Shown piece after piece: positions 28,659 through 35,607 of a DNA stretch of 39,080 bases. The position numbers and the translations under genes are program-made. This stretch comes from Nocardioides sp. (GTDB taxonomy: Bacteria; Actinomycetota; Actinomycetes; Propionibacteriales; Nocardioidaceae), in NCBI GenBank assembly GCA_020636915.1, contig JACJWV010000025.1, forward strand, positions 1 to 39,080, read 5' to 3'. The notes below the pieces were generated by a model, which had not been told where the DNA came from, did no database searches, and saw nothing but the letters and a program-made list of their open reading frames with translations. Numbering within the stretch: position 1 is the first letter of the stretch; every line of letters begins with the position of its first letter.

Positions 28659-28988
28659 TCAGCCCGGGTCGGTGAAGGAGACCGGCTTGCCGGTGGCGCG
28701 GGCGTAGGCGATCTCCCGGGCCGTCGACTCGCCGACGTACCCACCGGGGTTGACGACCAGGACCCGGTCGGCCAGCTCGATCTTGCGCAGGTGCAGGGCG
28801 TCCAGCGAGGTCTTCTGCTCGGCGGTGATCACCTCGTCCGCCTCGCCTGGCGCGACGACGATGACACCCGCGAAGGTCAGGTCACGGTTCGCCGCACGCA
28901 TCTCGTCCACGAACCGGGTGGACCCGCAGATGCAGACGATCTCGGGCCGGCCGGGCACAGCGGTCGAACGGTCAGCGGACGCGGACAT
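28659..28988 (-). CDS. Nucleoside 2-deoxyribosyltransferase-like (DUF4406-type) protein (109 aa)
   Basis: A small Rossmann-like fold opening with IVCICGSTRFVDEMRAANRDL and ending with LADRVLVVNPGGYVGESTAREIAYARATGKPV, the pattern shared by nucleoside 2-deoxyribosyltransferases and DUF4406 proteins. The ES..REI...R helix after a Gly-rich loop is the usual nucleotide-binding end. Whether it acts on nucleosides is not known. TAGGGT lies six bases before the ATG without a ribosome binding site, suggesting a leaderless message. It is followed by a hairpin terminator and precedes, 23 bases off, the arsR gene on the same strand. Confidence 0.8.
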   Translation of the reverse strand: MSASADRSTAVPGRPEIVCICGSTRFVDEMRAANRDLTFAGVIVVAPGEADEVITAEQKTSLDALHLRKIELADRVLVVNPGGYVGESTAREIAYARATGKPVSFTDPG

Positions 28989-28994
28989 GCGTCG

Positions 28995-29000
28995 ACCCTA
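28995..29000 (-). promoter_or_regulatory. Candidate -10 of a leaderless promoter
   Basis: TAGGGT (TAnnnT) ends six bases before the ATG at 28988 of the deoxyribosyltransferase-like gene. It sits in the 23-base gap after arsR and gives that gene independent expression. Confidence 0.4.
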
Positions 29001-29011
29001 GCCAGCGCCGG

Positions 29012-29380
29012 TCAGGGGCGCAGCGCGTCGCTCAAGCCGTCGAGGCGTTCCTCGACCAGCCGGTAGAAGGCCCACCGTCCGCGCTGCTCCCGGGTGACCA
29101 GACCGGCGTCGACGAGCTGCTTCATGTGGTGGGACACGGTGGGCTGGGACAGGCCGACCGGGCCGATCAGGTCGCAGACGCACGCCTCCTGGCCGGCCGA
29201 GGCGGCGATCAGCGACAGCAGGCGCACCCGCGTCGGGTCACCGAGGGCCTTGAACATCCGGGCCAGCTGCTCGGCCTCCTGGACGCCGACGACCCCGCGA
29301 GCGACGGGCGTGCAGCACACCGCGGCGTCCGGGGTGGCGTCCGGGACGCTCACGTCGGTCAGCGGCAACGTCGATGGCAT
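29012..29380 (-). CDS. arsR: ArsR-family arsenite-responsive repressor (122 aa)
   Basis: Winged-helix repressor: FKALGDPTRVRLLSLIAA, then the recognition helix LSQPTVSHHMKQLVDAGLV and the wing REQRGRWAFYRL. It has Cys22-Cys23 near the N-terminus and Cys67 and Cys69 in EACVCDL. In Corynebacterium ArsR1 a vicinal N-terminal Cys pair plus one Cys in the DNA-binding region bind As(III); the layout here fits that type. The ATG at 29380 has GGAGG almost touching it, so the true start could be slightly different. Divergent arsM and two operator-like palindromes between the genes make arsenite control very likely. Confidence 0.9.
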   Translation of the reverse strand: MPSTLPLTDVSVPDATPDAAVCCTPVARGVVGVQEAEQLARMFKALGDPTRVRLLSLIAASAGQEACVCDLIGPVGLSQPTVSHHMKQLVDAGLVTREQRGRWAFYRLVEERLDGLSDALRP

Positions 29381-29410
29381 GCCTCCATCGTGCCAGACGC
29401 ATTGACATTC

Positions 29411-29441
29411 GTCGATACATCGACAAGACTCGATATATCGA
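29411..29441. promoter_or_regulatory. Paired ArsR operator candidates
   Basis: GTCGATACATCGAC (29411-29424) and TCGATATATCGA (29430-29441) are near-perfect palindromes with centres 18 bases apart, in the 94-base region between arsR and arsM. They stand out as AT-rich in GC-rich DNA. A -35-like TTGACA (29403-29408) lies beside them. They suit two ArsR dimers controlling both genes. Confidence 0.7.
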
Positions 29442-29474
29442 CGGATGCCGATATGACAACGAGAGGATGGCCCC

Positions 29475-30311
29475 ATGCCCACCACCCACCAGCTCCCCGA
29501 GCAGACCCCCGACCAGGTCCGGGAGGAGGTCCGCGCTCGGTACGCCGAGGCCGCCACCGCGGTGCGCGGGGGGTCGACCAACGCCGACCTGAACGACGCC
29601 CTGCAGGTCGTCGACGAGGCGGCCGACTCCTGCTGCGGCACGTCCTGCTGCGGCGGCGAGGACGTCGCCGTGGAGCAGTCGTTCGGGGCGAGCCTCTACG
29701 ACGCGGACGAGCAGGGCGAGCTGCCCGCCGAGGCCGTGGCGGCCAGCCTGGGGTGCGGCAACCCGACCGCGGTGGCCGCCCTGCGTCCCGGCGAGCGGGT
29801 CCTCGACCTGGGCTCCGGCGGCGGCATCGACGTGCTGCTGTCGGCGCGCCGGGTCGGGGACACCGGCTTCGCCTACGGCGTCGACATGACCGACGAGATG
29901 CTCGACCTGGCCCGCGCGAACGCGGCCAAGGCCGGTGCGACGAACGTCGAGTTCCTCAAGGGCACCATCGAGGAGGTCCCGCTGCCGGACGCCTCGGTCG
30001 ACGTCGTCATCTCCAACTGCGTCATCAACCTGTCGGTCGACAAGGCCCAGGTGCTCGCCGAGATGTACCGGGTGCTGACGCCGGGCGGCCGGATCGGCAT
30101 CTCCGACGTGATCGCCGAGGACGAGCTCACCGCGGGCGACCGTGCCGAGCGCGGCTCGTTCGTGGGATGCATCGCCGGAGCCCTGTCCCGCCGCGAGTAC
30201 CTCGACGGCCTGGCGGCCGTGGGGTTCGTCGGCGCCGAGGTGGAGTTCACCCACGAGGCGGTCCCGGGGATGCACGGCGCGATCATCCGCGCCACCAAGC
30301 CCCAGGCCTGA
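29475..30311 (+). CDS. arsM: Arsenite S-adenosylmethionine methyltransferase ArsM (278 aa)
   Basis: Cytosolic enzyme that methylates As(III) in steps, giving less toxic or volatile species. The SAM motif is VLDLGSGGGIDVLLSARRVG, and the As(III)-binding trio is Cys94 (LGCGNP), Cys182 (SNCVINLS) and Cys232 (FVGCIAGAL), all present in family context. A further Cys-rich loop, DSCCGTSCCGG, gives Cys53, 54, 58 and 59. GAGAGGA lies eight bases before the ATG. It is divergent from arsR, with paired operators between. No arsenite efflux pump or arsenate reductase is adjacent, so methylation is the only local arsenic function. Confidence 0.95.
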   Translation: MPTTHQLPEQTPDQVREEVRARYAEAATAVRGGSTNADLNDALQVVDEAADSCCGTSCCGGEDVAVEQSFGASLYDADEQGELPAEAVAASLGCGNPTAVAALRPGERVLDLGSGGGIDVLLSARRVGDTGFAYGVDMTDEMLDLARANAAKAGATNVEFLKGTIEEVPLPDASVDVVISNCVINLSVDKAQVLAEMYRVLTPGGRIGISDVIAEDELTAGDRAERGSFVGCIAGALSRREYLDGLAAVGFVGAEVEFTHEAVPGMHGAIIRATKPQA

Positions 30312-30326
30312 CCGGGTTCGCTGCCC

Positions 30327-30794
30327 TCACGGGCGCGGCGAGAGGACGACCACTGCGGTCTCGTGCGGACGGCGGGCGGCGTACCCCTCGAGGTTGTCGT
30401 CGACCGCCGCCCAGCGGGCCCACAGACGGTCGCGCTCGGCGCCGACCGCCCGGTGCGCCTGGATCGTGCGCTCGCCGTCCCTGGTCCGGATTGTGGCCTC
30501 CGGATGTGACTGCAGGTTGAGCCACCAGGCGGGCTCCGGAGCGCCCCAGCCGTTCATCGCCATCGTGACCAGGTCGGGTCCGTCCTCCAGGTAGCCGAGC
30601 ACGACGCGACGCGGTTCCCCGGAGCGTCGGCCGGTGGTCGTGAGCCACAGCGCTCCCCAGCCCCCGGGCTTCGGGCGCCACAGGCCGACCCGGCCGCCGC
30701 TCATCCGCAGCAGTGCGCGGTGCGCGTGCCAGAACGACACCACGAACCAGCGCGGAGGCAGCCGGGCCGCCTGCGAGCCACGCTTCTCGCCCAC
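30327..30794 (-). CDS. Ddn-like deazaflavin (F420)-dependent nitroreductase-family protein (155 aa)
   Basis: Split-barrel fold of the FDOR-A group that includes M. tuberculosis Ddn. The diagnostic stretch is LWLTTTGRRSGEPRRVVLGYLEDG, then VTMAMNGWGAPEPAWWLNLQSHPEATI, which binds F420 phosphate and deazaflavin. The expected chemistry is hydride transfer from reduced F420 to quinones or other acceptors, probably at the membrane via the basic, Trp-rich N-terminus. The length is typical. It starts with GTG at 30794, with CAGGCT six bases ahead and no ribosome binding site. It converges on arsM with only 15 bases between. Confidence 0.9.
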   Translation of the reverse strand: MGEKRGSQAARLPPRWFVVSFWHAHRALLRMSGGRVGLWRPKPGGWGALWLTTTGRRSGEPRRVVLGYLEDGPDLVTMAMNGWGAPEPAWWLNLQSHPEATIRTRDGERTIQAHRAVGAERDRLWARWAAVDDNLEGYAARRPHETAVVVLSPRP

Positions 30795-30845
30795 GCCTCG
30801 AGCCTGGCGCGGGACCAGCGCCGCGGCCCAGAGCCGAAGGTCACC

Positions 30846-31145
30846 TCACAGCAGCGAGTTCGGCTCGAACCGGGGCCGGCGGTCCCGGTCGTCCCGGGCC
30901 GGGCGCACGAACTCGAACCCCGCGGTGGTGACCAGCTCGCTCTCGGCCCGTGCGCCGAGCGACGCCGCGCAGGCCAGGTGCATCGGCGGCAGGTGGAAGG
31001 CGTTGCGTCCGACCTCGTCGGTGGTGCCGCGGAAGGCGATCGGCCTGCCGAGCGGCTCACCGCAGACGCCGCAGATCCGGCTCAGCGCGCACCGGGTGAC
31101 CCACTTCTTGGTGGTCAGTCGCTCCGTCATCGACGTCACGGTCAC
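30846..31145 (-). CDS. Small Cys/His protein coupled to the desaturase (99 aa)
   Basis: A short protein with CGVCGEPLGRPIAF followed by AFHLPPMHLACAASL. The CxxC plus HxxC spacing suggests a small zinc or iron site. I do not recognise a named family. The GTG at 31145 overlaps the desaturase stop by four bases (GTGA), with GGAG eight bases upstream inside the desaturase gene; an ATG at 31130 is the alternative. It is the last gene of the reductase-desaturase operon, so an accessory role for the desaturase is possible but unproven. The tail (RPARDDRDRRPRFEPNSLL) is charged and probably unstructured. Confidence 0.7.
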   Translation of the reverse strand: MTVTSMTERLTTKKWVTRCALSRICGVCGEPLGRPIAFRGTTDEVGRNAFHLPPMHLACAASLGARAESELVTTAGFEFVRPARDDRDRRPRFEPNSLL

Positions 31146-32347
31146 GAGGCGCTCCGCATCCAACCGCCCAGCTCCTTGCGGCGCGGCGGGCGCTCGGCGT
31201 CGGTCTTGCGCTTGCGGTCGCGCGAGGGCGTCGGCGGCTCGGGCTGGTCGCTCGAGGTCATCTTGTTGGGGAGCGAGAGCTTCATGATCGTGCGCAGCGC
31301 CTGGCCGTACTGCCGGTGCAGCGGCCCGGTGGTGTAGGGCAGGTCGTACTTCTCGCACAGCTCCCGCACGCGCACCGAGATCTCGGCGTACCGGTTGCTC
31401 GGCAGGTCCGGGAAGAGGTGGTGCTCGATCTGGAAGCCGAGGTTGCCCGACATGACGTGCAGCAGCGGTCCACCGGTGAAGTTGGCCGAGCCCAGCATCT
31501 GGCGCAGGTACCACTCCGCCCGGGTCTCGTCCTCGATCTCCTCCTCGGTGAAGTGCATCGCGCCGTCCGGGAAGTGGCCGCAGAAGATGATCATGTAGGA
31601 CCACAGGTTGCGCATCAGGTTGGACGTCGCGTTGGCGACCAGGACGGTCCGCCACTGCTTCCCGGCCAGCGCCGGGTAGACGACGTAGTCCTTGAGCACC
31701 TGGTTGCGGCCCTTGCGGAGGATCTGGCGCAGCTGCCGCTTCATCTCCTTCGGGTCCTTCTCGCCCTTGCGGATCCGCTCGATGTCGAGGTCGTGGAGGG
31801 CGACGCCCCACTGGAACAGCGTGGCGAGCAGGGCGTTGTAGACGGGCTGACCGAGGTTCGCCGGGGACCACTTCTGCTCGCGGGCCATCCGGAGGACGCC
31901 GTAGCCGATGTCGTTGTCGTAGCCCAGCACGTTGGTGAACTGGTGGTGGACGTAGTTGTGGCTGTGCTTCCACTGCTCGGCCGGCTGGGCGGTGTCCCAC
32001 TCCCAGTTCGAGGAGTGGATCTCCGGGTCGTTCATCCAGTCCCACTGGCCGTGCATGACGTTGTGGCCGATCTCCATGTTCTCGAGGATCTTGTGGAGAC
32101 CGAGGAGCGTGGCGCCGGCGACGGCCGCGGGCACGCGCGTGCGCCTGCCCTGGGTGCCGACCAGGAGCGTGATCCGGCCGGCCACCGCCAGGTAGCGCTG
32201 GATCCTGATCAGGCGGTTGATGTACGCCGCGTCCGAGTCGCCGCGCGACTCCTCGATCTCGGCGCGGACGGCGTCGAGCTCGCGGCCGAGCTGCTCCACC
32301 TCCTCGTCGGTGAGGTGGGTGTACTCCTGGACGTCCGAGATCGCCAT
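31142..32347 (-). CDS. desA3: Membrane fatty acid desaturase, DesA3-like (401 aa)
   Basis: Membrane di-iron acyl-CoA desaturase. The three His boxes are HNVMHGQWD (HxxxH), HSHNYVHHQF (HxxxHH) and QIEHHLFPDLPSNRY (QxxHH). Hydrophobic stretches between them (VAGRITLLVG, then LMRNLWSYMIIFCGHF) fit a membrane enzyme. By sequence and by its reductase neighbour it matches mycobacterial DesA3 (Rv3229c), which introduces a delta-9 double bond into stearoyl-CoA. A basic, Pro-rich C-terminal tail of about 45 residues is extra. AGGACC precedes the ATG at 32347. It follows the ferredoxin reductase gene by 25 bases and is coupled to the small Cys-rich gene. Confidence 0.93.
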   Translation of the reverse strand: MAISDVQEYTHLTDEEVEQLGRELDAVRAEIEESRGDSDAAYINRLIRIQRYLAVAGRITLLVGTQGRRTRVPAAVAGATLLGLHKILENMEIGHNVMHGQWDWMNDPEIHSSNWEWDTAQPAEQWKHSHNYVHHQFTNVLGYDNDIGYGVLRMAREQKWSPANLGQPVYNALLATLFQWGVALHDLDIERIRKGEKDPKEMKRQLRQILRKGRNQVLKDYVVYPALAGKQWRTVLVANATSNLMRNLWSYMIIFCGHFPDGAMHFTEEEIEDETRAEWYLRQMLGSANFTGGPLLHVMSGNLGFQIEHHLFPDLPSNRYAEISVRVRELCEKYDLPYTTGPLHRQYGQALRTIMKLSLPNKMTSSDQPEPPTPSRDRKRKTDAERPPRRKELGGWMRSAS

Positions 32348-32372
32348 GAGGGTCCTTTCGTTGGACGTTCGG

Positions 32373-33461
32373 TCAGATGTCGAGCGTGCACTCGCCGACG
32401 GCGGCGGTGACACAGGTCTGCACCTGCTCGTTCGGCTGGTTGAACTCCTCGCCGTTGCGCAGGTCGCGCACGGTGCCGCTGACGAGGGTGAGCGTGCAGG
32501 TGTGGCAGATACCCATCCGGCAGCCGTAGGGCATGCCGACGCCGGCCTCCTCGCCGGCCTCGAGGACCGTCGTCGCGCCGTCGACCTCGACCGACTTGCC
32601 GGAGGTACGGAACGTGATCGTCCCGCCCTCGCCGCCGTCGCCGCCGAGCTCGAGCGAGAAGCGCTCGAGGTGCAGGTGCTCCCCGAGCCCGGCCTGCTCG
32701 AAGTGCTCGGTGATGCCGTCGAGCATCGGCGCCGGGCCGCACGCGTAGGTCTCGCGCTCGCGCCAGTCCGGGCAGATGTGGTCGAGGTCGGCGAGGTCGA
32801 GCATGCCCTCGGTGTCGGTGTGCAGCCGGTGGACGGTGAGGTGCTCGTGCTCCCGCTCCAGCCGGTCGAGCTCGTCGCGGAAGATCATCCGCTCCGGCGT
32901 GGGCGAGGAGTAGTGCATGACGACGTCGGGCATGGCCGTGCTGTCTGCTCGGGCCCGCCGGTCCAGGGTGCGCAGCATCGCCATCACCGGCGTGACCCCG
33001 CTCCCGCCCACGAGGAACAGCATCTTGGCGGGCGGCGGCTCCGGGAGCACGAAGTCGCCCTCCGGCAGCGCCAGCCGCACGATCGTGCCGGGCGCGAGCC
33101 CGTTGACGAGGTGGCTGGAGAGCTTGCCCTCCGGCATCGCGCGCACCGTGATCGTGATGGTCCGCCCGTCGCGGCGCGGCGGGGAGCTCACGGAGTACGA
33201 GCGCCACTGGAAGCGCCCGTCGACCTGCACCCCGATGCCGACGTACTGACCCGGCTTGTGGTCGTAGCGCCAGCCCCAGCCCGGCCGGATGACGAGGGTC
33301 GCGGCGTCGTCGGTCTCGGGCCGGACCTCCTCGATCCGGCCGCGCAGCTCGCGCTGGCTCCAGAGCGGGTTGATCAGGCGCAGGTAGTCGTCGGGATGCA
33401 GCGGGGTCGTCAGCTTCGCCCCGGCGCCCCGGAAGCGTTCCCACGAGATGGTGGCGGCCAT
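32373..33461 (-). CDS. Ferredoxin reductase, electron donor to the desaturase (Rv3230c-like, 362 aa)
   Basis: Modular electron-transfer protein. An FAD-binding domain (RSYSVSS, then GKLSSHLVNGLAPG) is followed by an NAD(P)-binding domain (LFLVGGSGVTPVMAMLRTL, then TYACGPAPML) and a C-terminal plant-type [2Fe-2S] domain. The cluster ligands are in PYGCRMGICHTCTL plus a later TCVTAA. In mycobacteria the orthologue Rv3230c passes electrons from NADPH to DesA3, and the same gene order occurs here. The first 50 residues are an extra N-terminal segment. The ATG at 33461 begins directly after a promoter, so the mRNA is probably leaderless. It heads the three-gene lipid desaturation operon. Confidence 0.93.
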   Translation of the reverse strand: MAATISWERFRGAGAKLTTPLHPDDYLRLINPLWSQRELRGRIEEVRPETDDAATLVIRPGWGWRYDHKPGQYVGIGVQVDGRFQWRSYSVSSPPRRDGRTITITVRAMPEGKLSSHLVNGLAPGTIVRLALPEGDFVLPEPPPAKMLFLVGGSGVTPVMAMLRTLDRRARADSTAMPDVVMHYSSPTPERMIFRDELDRLEREHEHLTVHRLHTDTEGMLDLADLDHICPDWRERETYACGPAPMLDGITEHFEQAGLGEHLHLERFSLELGGDGGEGGTITFRTSGKSVEVDGATTVLEAGEEAGVGMPYGCRMGICHTCTLTLVSGTVRDLRNGEEFNQPNEQVQTCVTAAVGECTLDI

Positions 33462-33468
33462 TCACGTC

Positions 33469-33497
33469 AGTGAACACATGTTCTCCGAGAGAGTCAA
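33469..33497 (-). promoter_or_regulatory. Promoter of the desaturase operon with an operator in the spacer
   Basis: On the minus strand TTGACT (33497-33492), a 17-base spacer and TTCACT (33474-33469) are followed by seven bases and the ATG, giving a leaderless start. The spacer holds the inverted repeat GAACA-TG-TGTTC (within GAGAACATGTGTTCAC, 33472-33487), a likely TetR-type operator. It does not match the KstR consensus. Confidence 0.6.
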
Positions 33498-33569
33498 CGC
33501 CCGGAGGGGTGTGACGCCGGTGACGTCGGCCGGTCCGGCGCCCGCTCAGGGTCACCTTCCCCGCCGACC

Positions 33570-33575
33570 TAGGAT
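33570..33575 (+). promoter_or_regulatory. Candidate -10 of a leaderless promoter for msrB
   Basis: TAGGAT (TAnnnT) ends six bases before the ATG at 33582. The bases between them form a G-run (GGGGGC), which is not a well-placed ribosome binding site. Confidence 0.45.
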
Positions 33576-33581
33576 GGGGGC

Positions 33582-34010
33582 ATGGCCTACGACGTGGAGA
33601 AGACCGACGAGCAGTGGCGCGAGCAGCTCTCGCCCGAGGAGTACGCCGTCCTCCGCCAGGCCGGCACCGAGCGGGCGTTCACGGGGGCCTACACCGACAC
33701 CGAGACCGTCGGGATCTACTCCTGCAAGGCGTGCGGCGCGAAGCTCTTCGAGTCCGACACCAAGTTCCACTCCGGCTGCGGGTGGCCGTCGTTCTACCAG
33801 CCCATCAGCGACACCATCGAGTACCTCGAGGACGACTCGCACGGGATGAAGCGGGTCGAGGTCCGCTGCGCCACCTGCGGCTCGCACCTGGGGCACGTCT
33901 TCCCCGACGGCTACGGCACGCCCACCGGCGACCGCTACTGCATCAACTCGATCAGCCTGACCCTGGAGCCCGCCGACCAGCAGCCCGACCAGCAGCCCGA
34001 CCAGCAGTAG
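33582..34010 (+). CDS. msrB: Peptide-methionine (R)-S-oxide reductase MsrB (142 aa)
   Basis: Repairs oxidised methionine (R-sulfoxide) in proteins, using thioredoxin or mycothiol-linked reductants. The zinc-binding Cys pairs are CKAC (48, 51) and CATC (96, 99). The catalytic Cys120 is in DRYCINSISL, and the family motifs KFHSGCGWPSFYQP and HLGHVFPDG are intact. The C-terminus has an odd tail of DQQP units encoded by a 12-base tandem repeat (33975-34007). The gene is probably leaderless (TAGGAT six bases ahead). Its stop codon directly abuts the stop codon of the convergent LuxR gene. Confidence 0.96.
   Translation: MAYDVEKTDEQWREQLSPEEYAVLRQAGTERAFTGAYTDTETVGIYSCKACGAKLFESDTKFHSGCGWPSFYQPISDTIEYLEDDSHGMKRVEVRCATCGSHLGHVFPDGYGTPTGDRYCINSISLTLEPADQQPDQQPDQQ
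33975..34007. repeat. 12-bp tandem repeat in the msrB tail
   Basis: GACCAGCAGCCC is present 2.75 times and encodes a DQQP-repeat tail. In-frame unit changes would alter only the tail length, so this may vary between strains. Confidence 0.8.
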
Positions 34011-35141
34011 TCAGCTCGCGAACCACCCGGACGGCCCGAGCTCGGAGTTCATGCGCGGGACGTACTGGTCGAAGTAGATCCGCGCGATCAGCTCGCGGCG
34101 CGAGCGCACCCCGGCCTTCTCGAACACCGACTTGAGGTGGTCCTGGACGGTGTACGCCGAGAGGTGGAGCGTCGCTGCGATCTCCTTGGTGTCGACGCCC
34201 TGGAGCACGAGCTGGGTGACGTCGCGCTCGCGTGGGGTGAGGTCGAAGGCGGCGACCACCAGGGCCACGATCTCGGGCGGCCGGGCCTCCTCGATCGTCA
34301 CGACCACCTCGCCGACGCGGTTGCCGAGGCCGGTGAGCGACGACGCGTGGACGACCAGCCACATCCCGTCGGCTGTGCGCAACCGGGCCCGGGGCGGGGA
34401 CGCCAGCTCGCCGCGGGCGTAGCGGCGGGCCGCGCCGATCAGTCCGGAGACGGCGCTGAAGCGCTCCGCGCCGTGCTCGGGGGAGGCCAGCCGTGCGACC
34501 CACTGCTCGGCCCCGGCAGTCATCTGCAGGACCTGGTCGTCCGGCCCGACGATGATCACGGCCGGGCCGCTGGGGTCCGCGGGCGGACGGGCGTCGGCGA
34601 GCCGGCTCAGCATGCCGACCCGGACGCCCCGGGCGAAGGACGTGGACAGGGAGGCCAGGAACTCGACCTCGTCGCCGGCGAAAGGCACGTCGTCGGGGCC
34701 ACGGAAGAGCGCCATCGCGCCCCAGGCCCGGCCGTGCTCCCGGAAGACCAGCCGCGCCTCGTCGCCGAACCCGAAGAACGGCCGCATGAAGGTGTCCATC
34801 CGGGCGGAGCGGGCGACCTCGCCGTCGTGCACCAGGTGGACTCCGGCAGCGGGGACCGGTGAGACCGCGAGCTCCATGAAGGCGGTCGGCTCGACGGCGC
34901 CGTACTCGACCAGGCCGAACTCGTGGTCGTGGCTGTTGACCTGCTTGAGGTGGCCGAACTTCCGGGCGCTGGTCAGCATGTGGGTGCCAGGGTCGTGGGT
35001 GCCCAGACAGGCGGCGACCCACGGCACCGCACGGCCGACCGACTCGGTGGCCTCGGCGAGGAACTCCTCCAGCTCCAGACCGGCGCGTGAGAGCACGTCG
35101 ACGTCGCCGCGCACGCGCTCTGCCGTCAGTCTCGTCGACAC
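34011..35141 (-). CDS. GAF-like domain LuxR-family transcriptional regulator (376 aa)
   Basis: The C-terminal HTH is clear: LTPRERDVTQLVLQGVDTKEIAATLHLSAYTVQDHLKSVFEKAGVRSRRELIARI. The upstream 300 residues hold a GAF-like sensor (FGFGDEARLVFREHGRAWGAMALFRG, then FAGDEVEFLASLSTSFARGVR) and a PAS-like stretch (AVIIVGPDDQVLQMTAGAEQW). No receiver domain is present, so it likely binds a ligand. The GTG at 35141 is supported by GGAGG nine bases ahead. It is divergent from the ridA-FAD oxidase pair across 139 bases with a palindrome between, so it probably controls them. The ligand is unknown. Confidence 0.88.
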   Translation of the reverse strand: MSTRLTAERVRGDVDVLSRAGLELEEFLAEATESVGRAVPWVAACLGTHDPGTHMLTSARKFGHLKQVNSHDHEFGLVEYGAVEPTAFMELAVSPVPAAGVHLVHDGEVARSARMDTFMRPFFGFGDEARLVFREHGRAWGAMALFRGPDDVPFAGDEVEFLASLSTSFARGVRVGMLSRLADARPPADPSGPAVIIVGPDDQVLQMTAGAEQWVARLASPEHGAERFSAVSGLIGAARRYARGELASPPRARLRTADGMWLVVHASSLTGLGNRVGEVVVTIEEARPPEIVALVVAAFDLTPRERDVTQLVLQGVDTKEIAATLHLSAYTVQDHLKSVFEKAGVRSRRELIARIYFDQYVPRMNSELGPSGWFAS

Positions 35142-35188
35142 GATCCCGATCCTCCCCGGGCCAGGCCCCCGAGCCCATCCCAGAAATG

Positions 35189-35208
35189 TGGGTGGTCTGG
35201 TCCACCCA
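35189..35208. promoter_or_regulatory. Palindrome TGGGTGG-N6-CCACCCA between regulator and ridA
   Basis: A perfect 7+7 inverted repeat in the divergent intergenic region, 48 bases from the regulator start and 72 from the ridA start. It is a candidate binding site for the GAF-LuxR protein. Confidence 0.5.
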
Positions 35209-35280
35209 GGCCACCGGACGGCGAAGTACCCCCACGATCGGGATGGGCGGACCAGGGTTTCGCACGGAACAGTTCCCGCC

Positions 35281-35607
35281 ATGACCACCATCCCCGTGCA
35301 CGGCCCGCTCGACGACCGGGGTCGCCTCCTCCACGAGGACGACTACCCGGCGCAGCTCGCGCTCGCCCTCGCCCGGCTCGAGGCCACCTTGGCCCGGTCC
35401 GGTCGGAGCCCGCGCGACCTGCTCGAGCTCCGCGTCACGACCACGGACCCCCGGGCGTTCTCGGCCGCCCGCGACGTGATCGAGGAGCGGCTCGCGGCCG
35501 TGCACGCCCATCCGGTCACCACCGTCGTCGAGGTCGCCGAGCTGCCCCCACCGGGGACGCTCGTCGCCCTCGGCGCCACCGTCGACAACCGCAAGGACCC
35601 ACGATGA
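35281..35607 (+). CDS. RidA (YjgF)-family protein (108 aa)
   Basis: Chorismate mutase-like small protein. The C-terminal half LLELRVTTTDPRAFSAARDVIEERLAAVHAHPVTTVVEVAELPPPGTLVALGATV has the RidA pattern, including the usual strand ending. Classical RidA hydrolyses reactive enamines and imines using an Arg near position 105 of the family; the Arg of that motif is not obvious here, so this may be a divergent Rid subgroup. It starts with ATG at 35281. Its stop overlaps the start of the FAD oxidase (ATGA), so the two are made together. A role in handling an imine product of that oxidase is inference. Confidence 0.82.
   Translation: MTTIPVHGPLDDRGRLLHEDDYPAQLALALARLEATLARSGRSPRDLLELRVTTTDPRAFSAARDVIEERLAAVHAHPVTTVVEVAELPPPGTLVALGATVDNRKDPR

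Noticed and set aside
33472..33487. Second KstR box in front of the desaturase operon
   Set aside because: The half sites are AAC and GTT separated by four bases instead of two, so it does not fit TnnAACnnGTTnnA.
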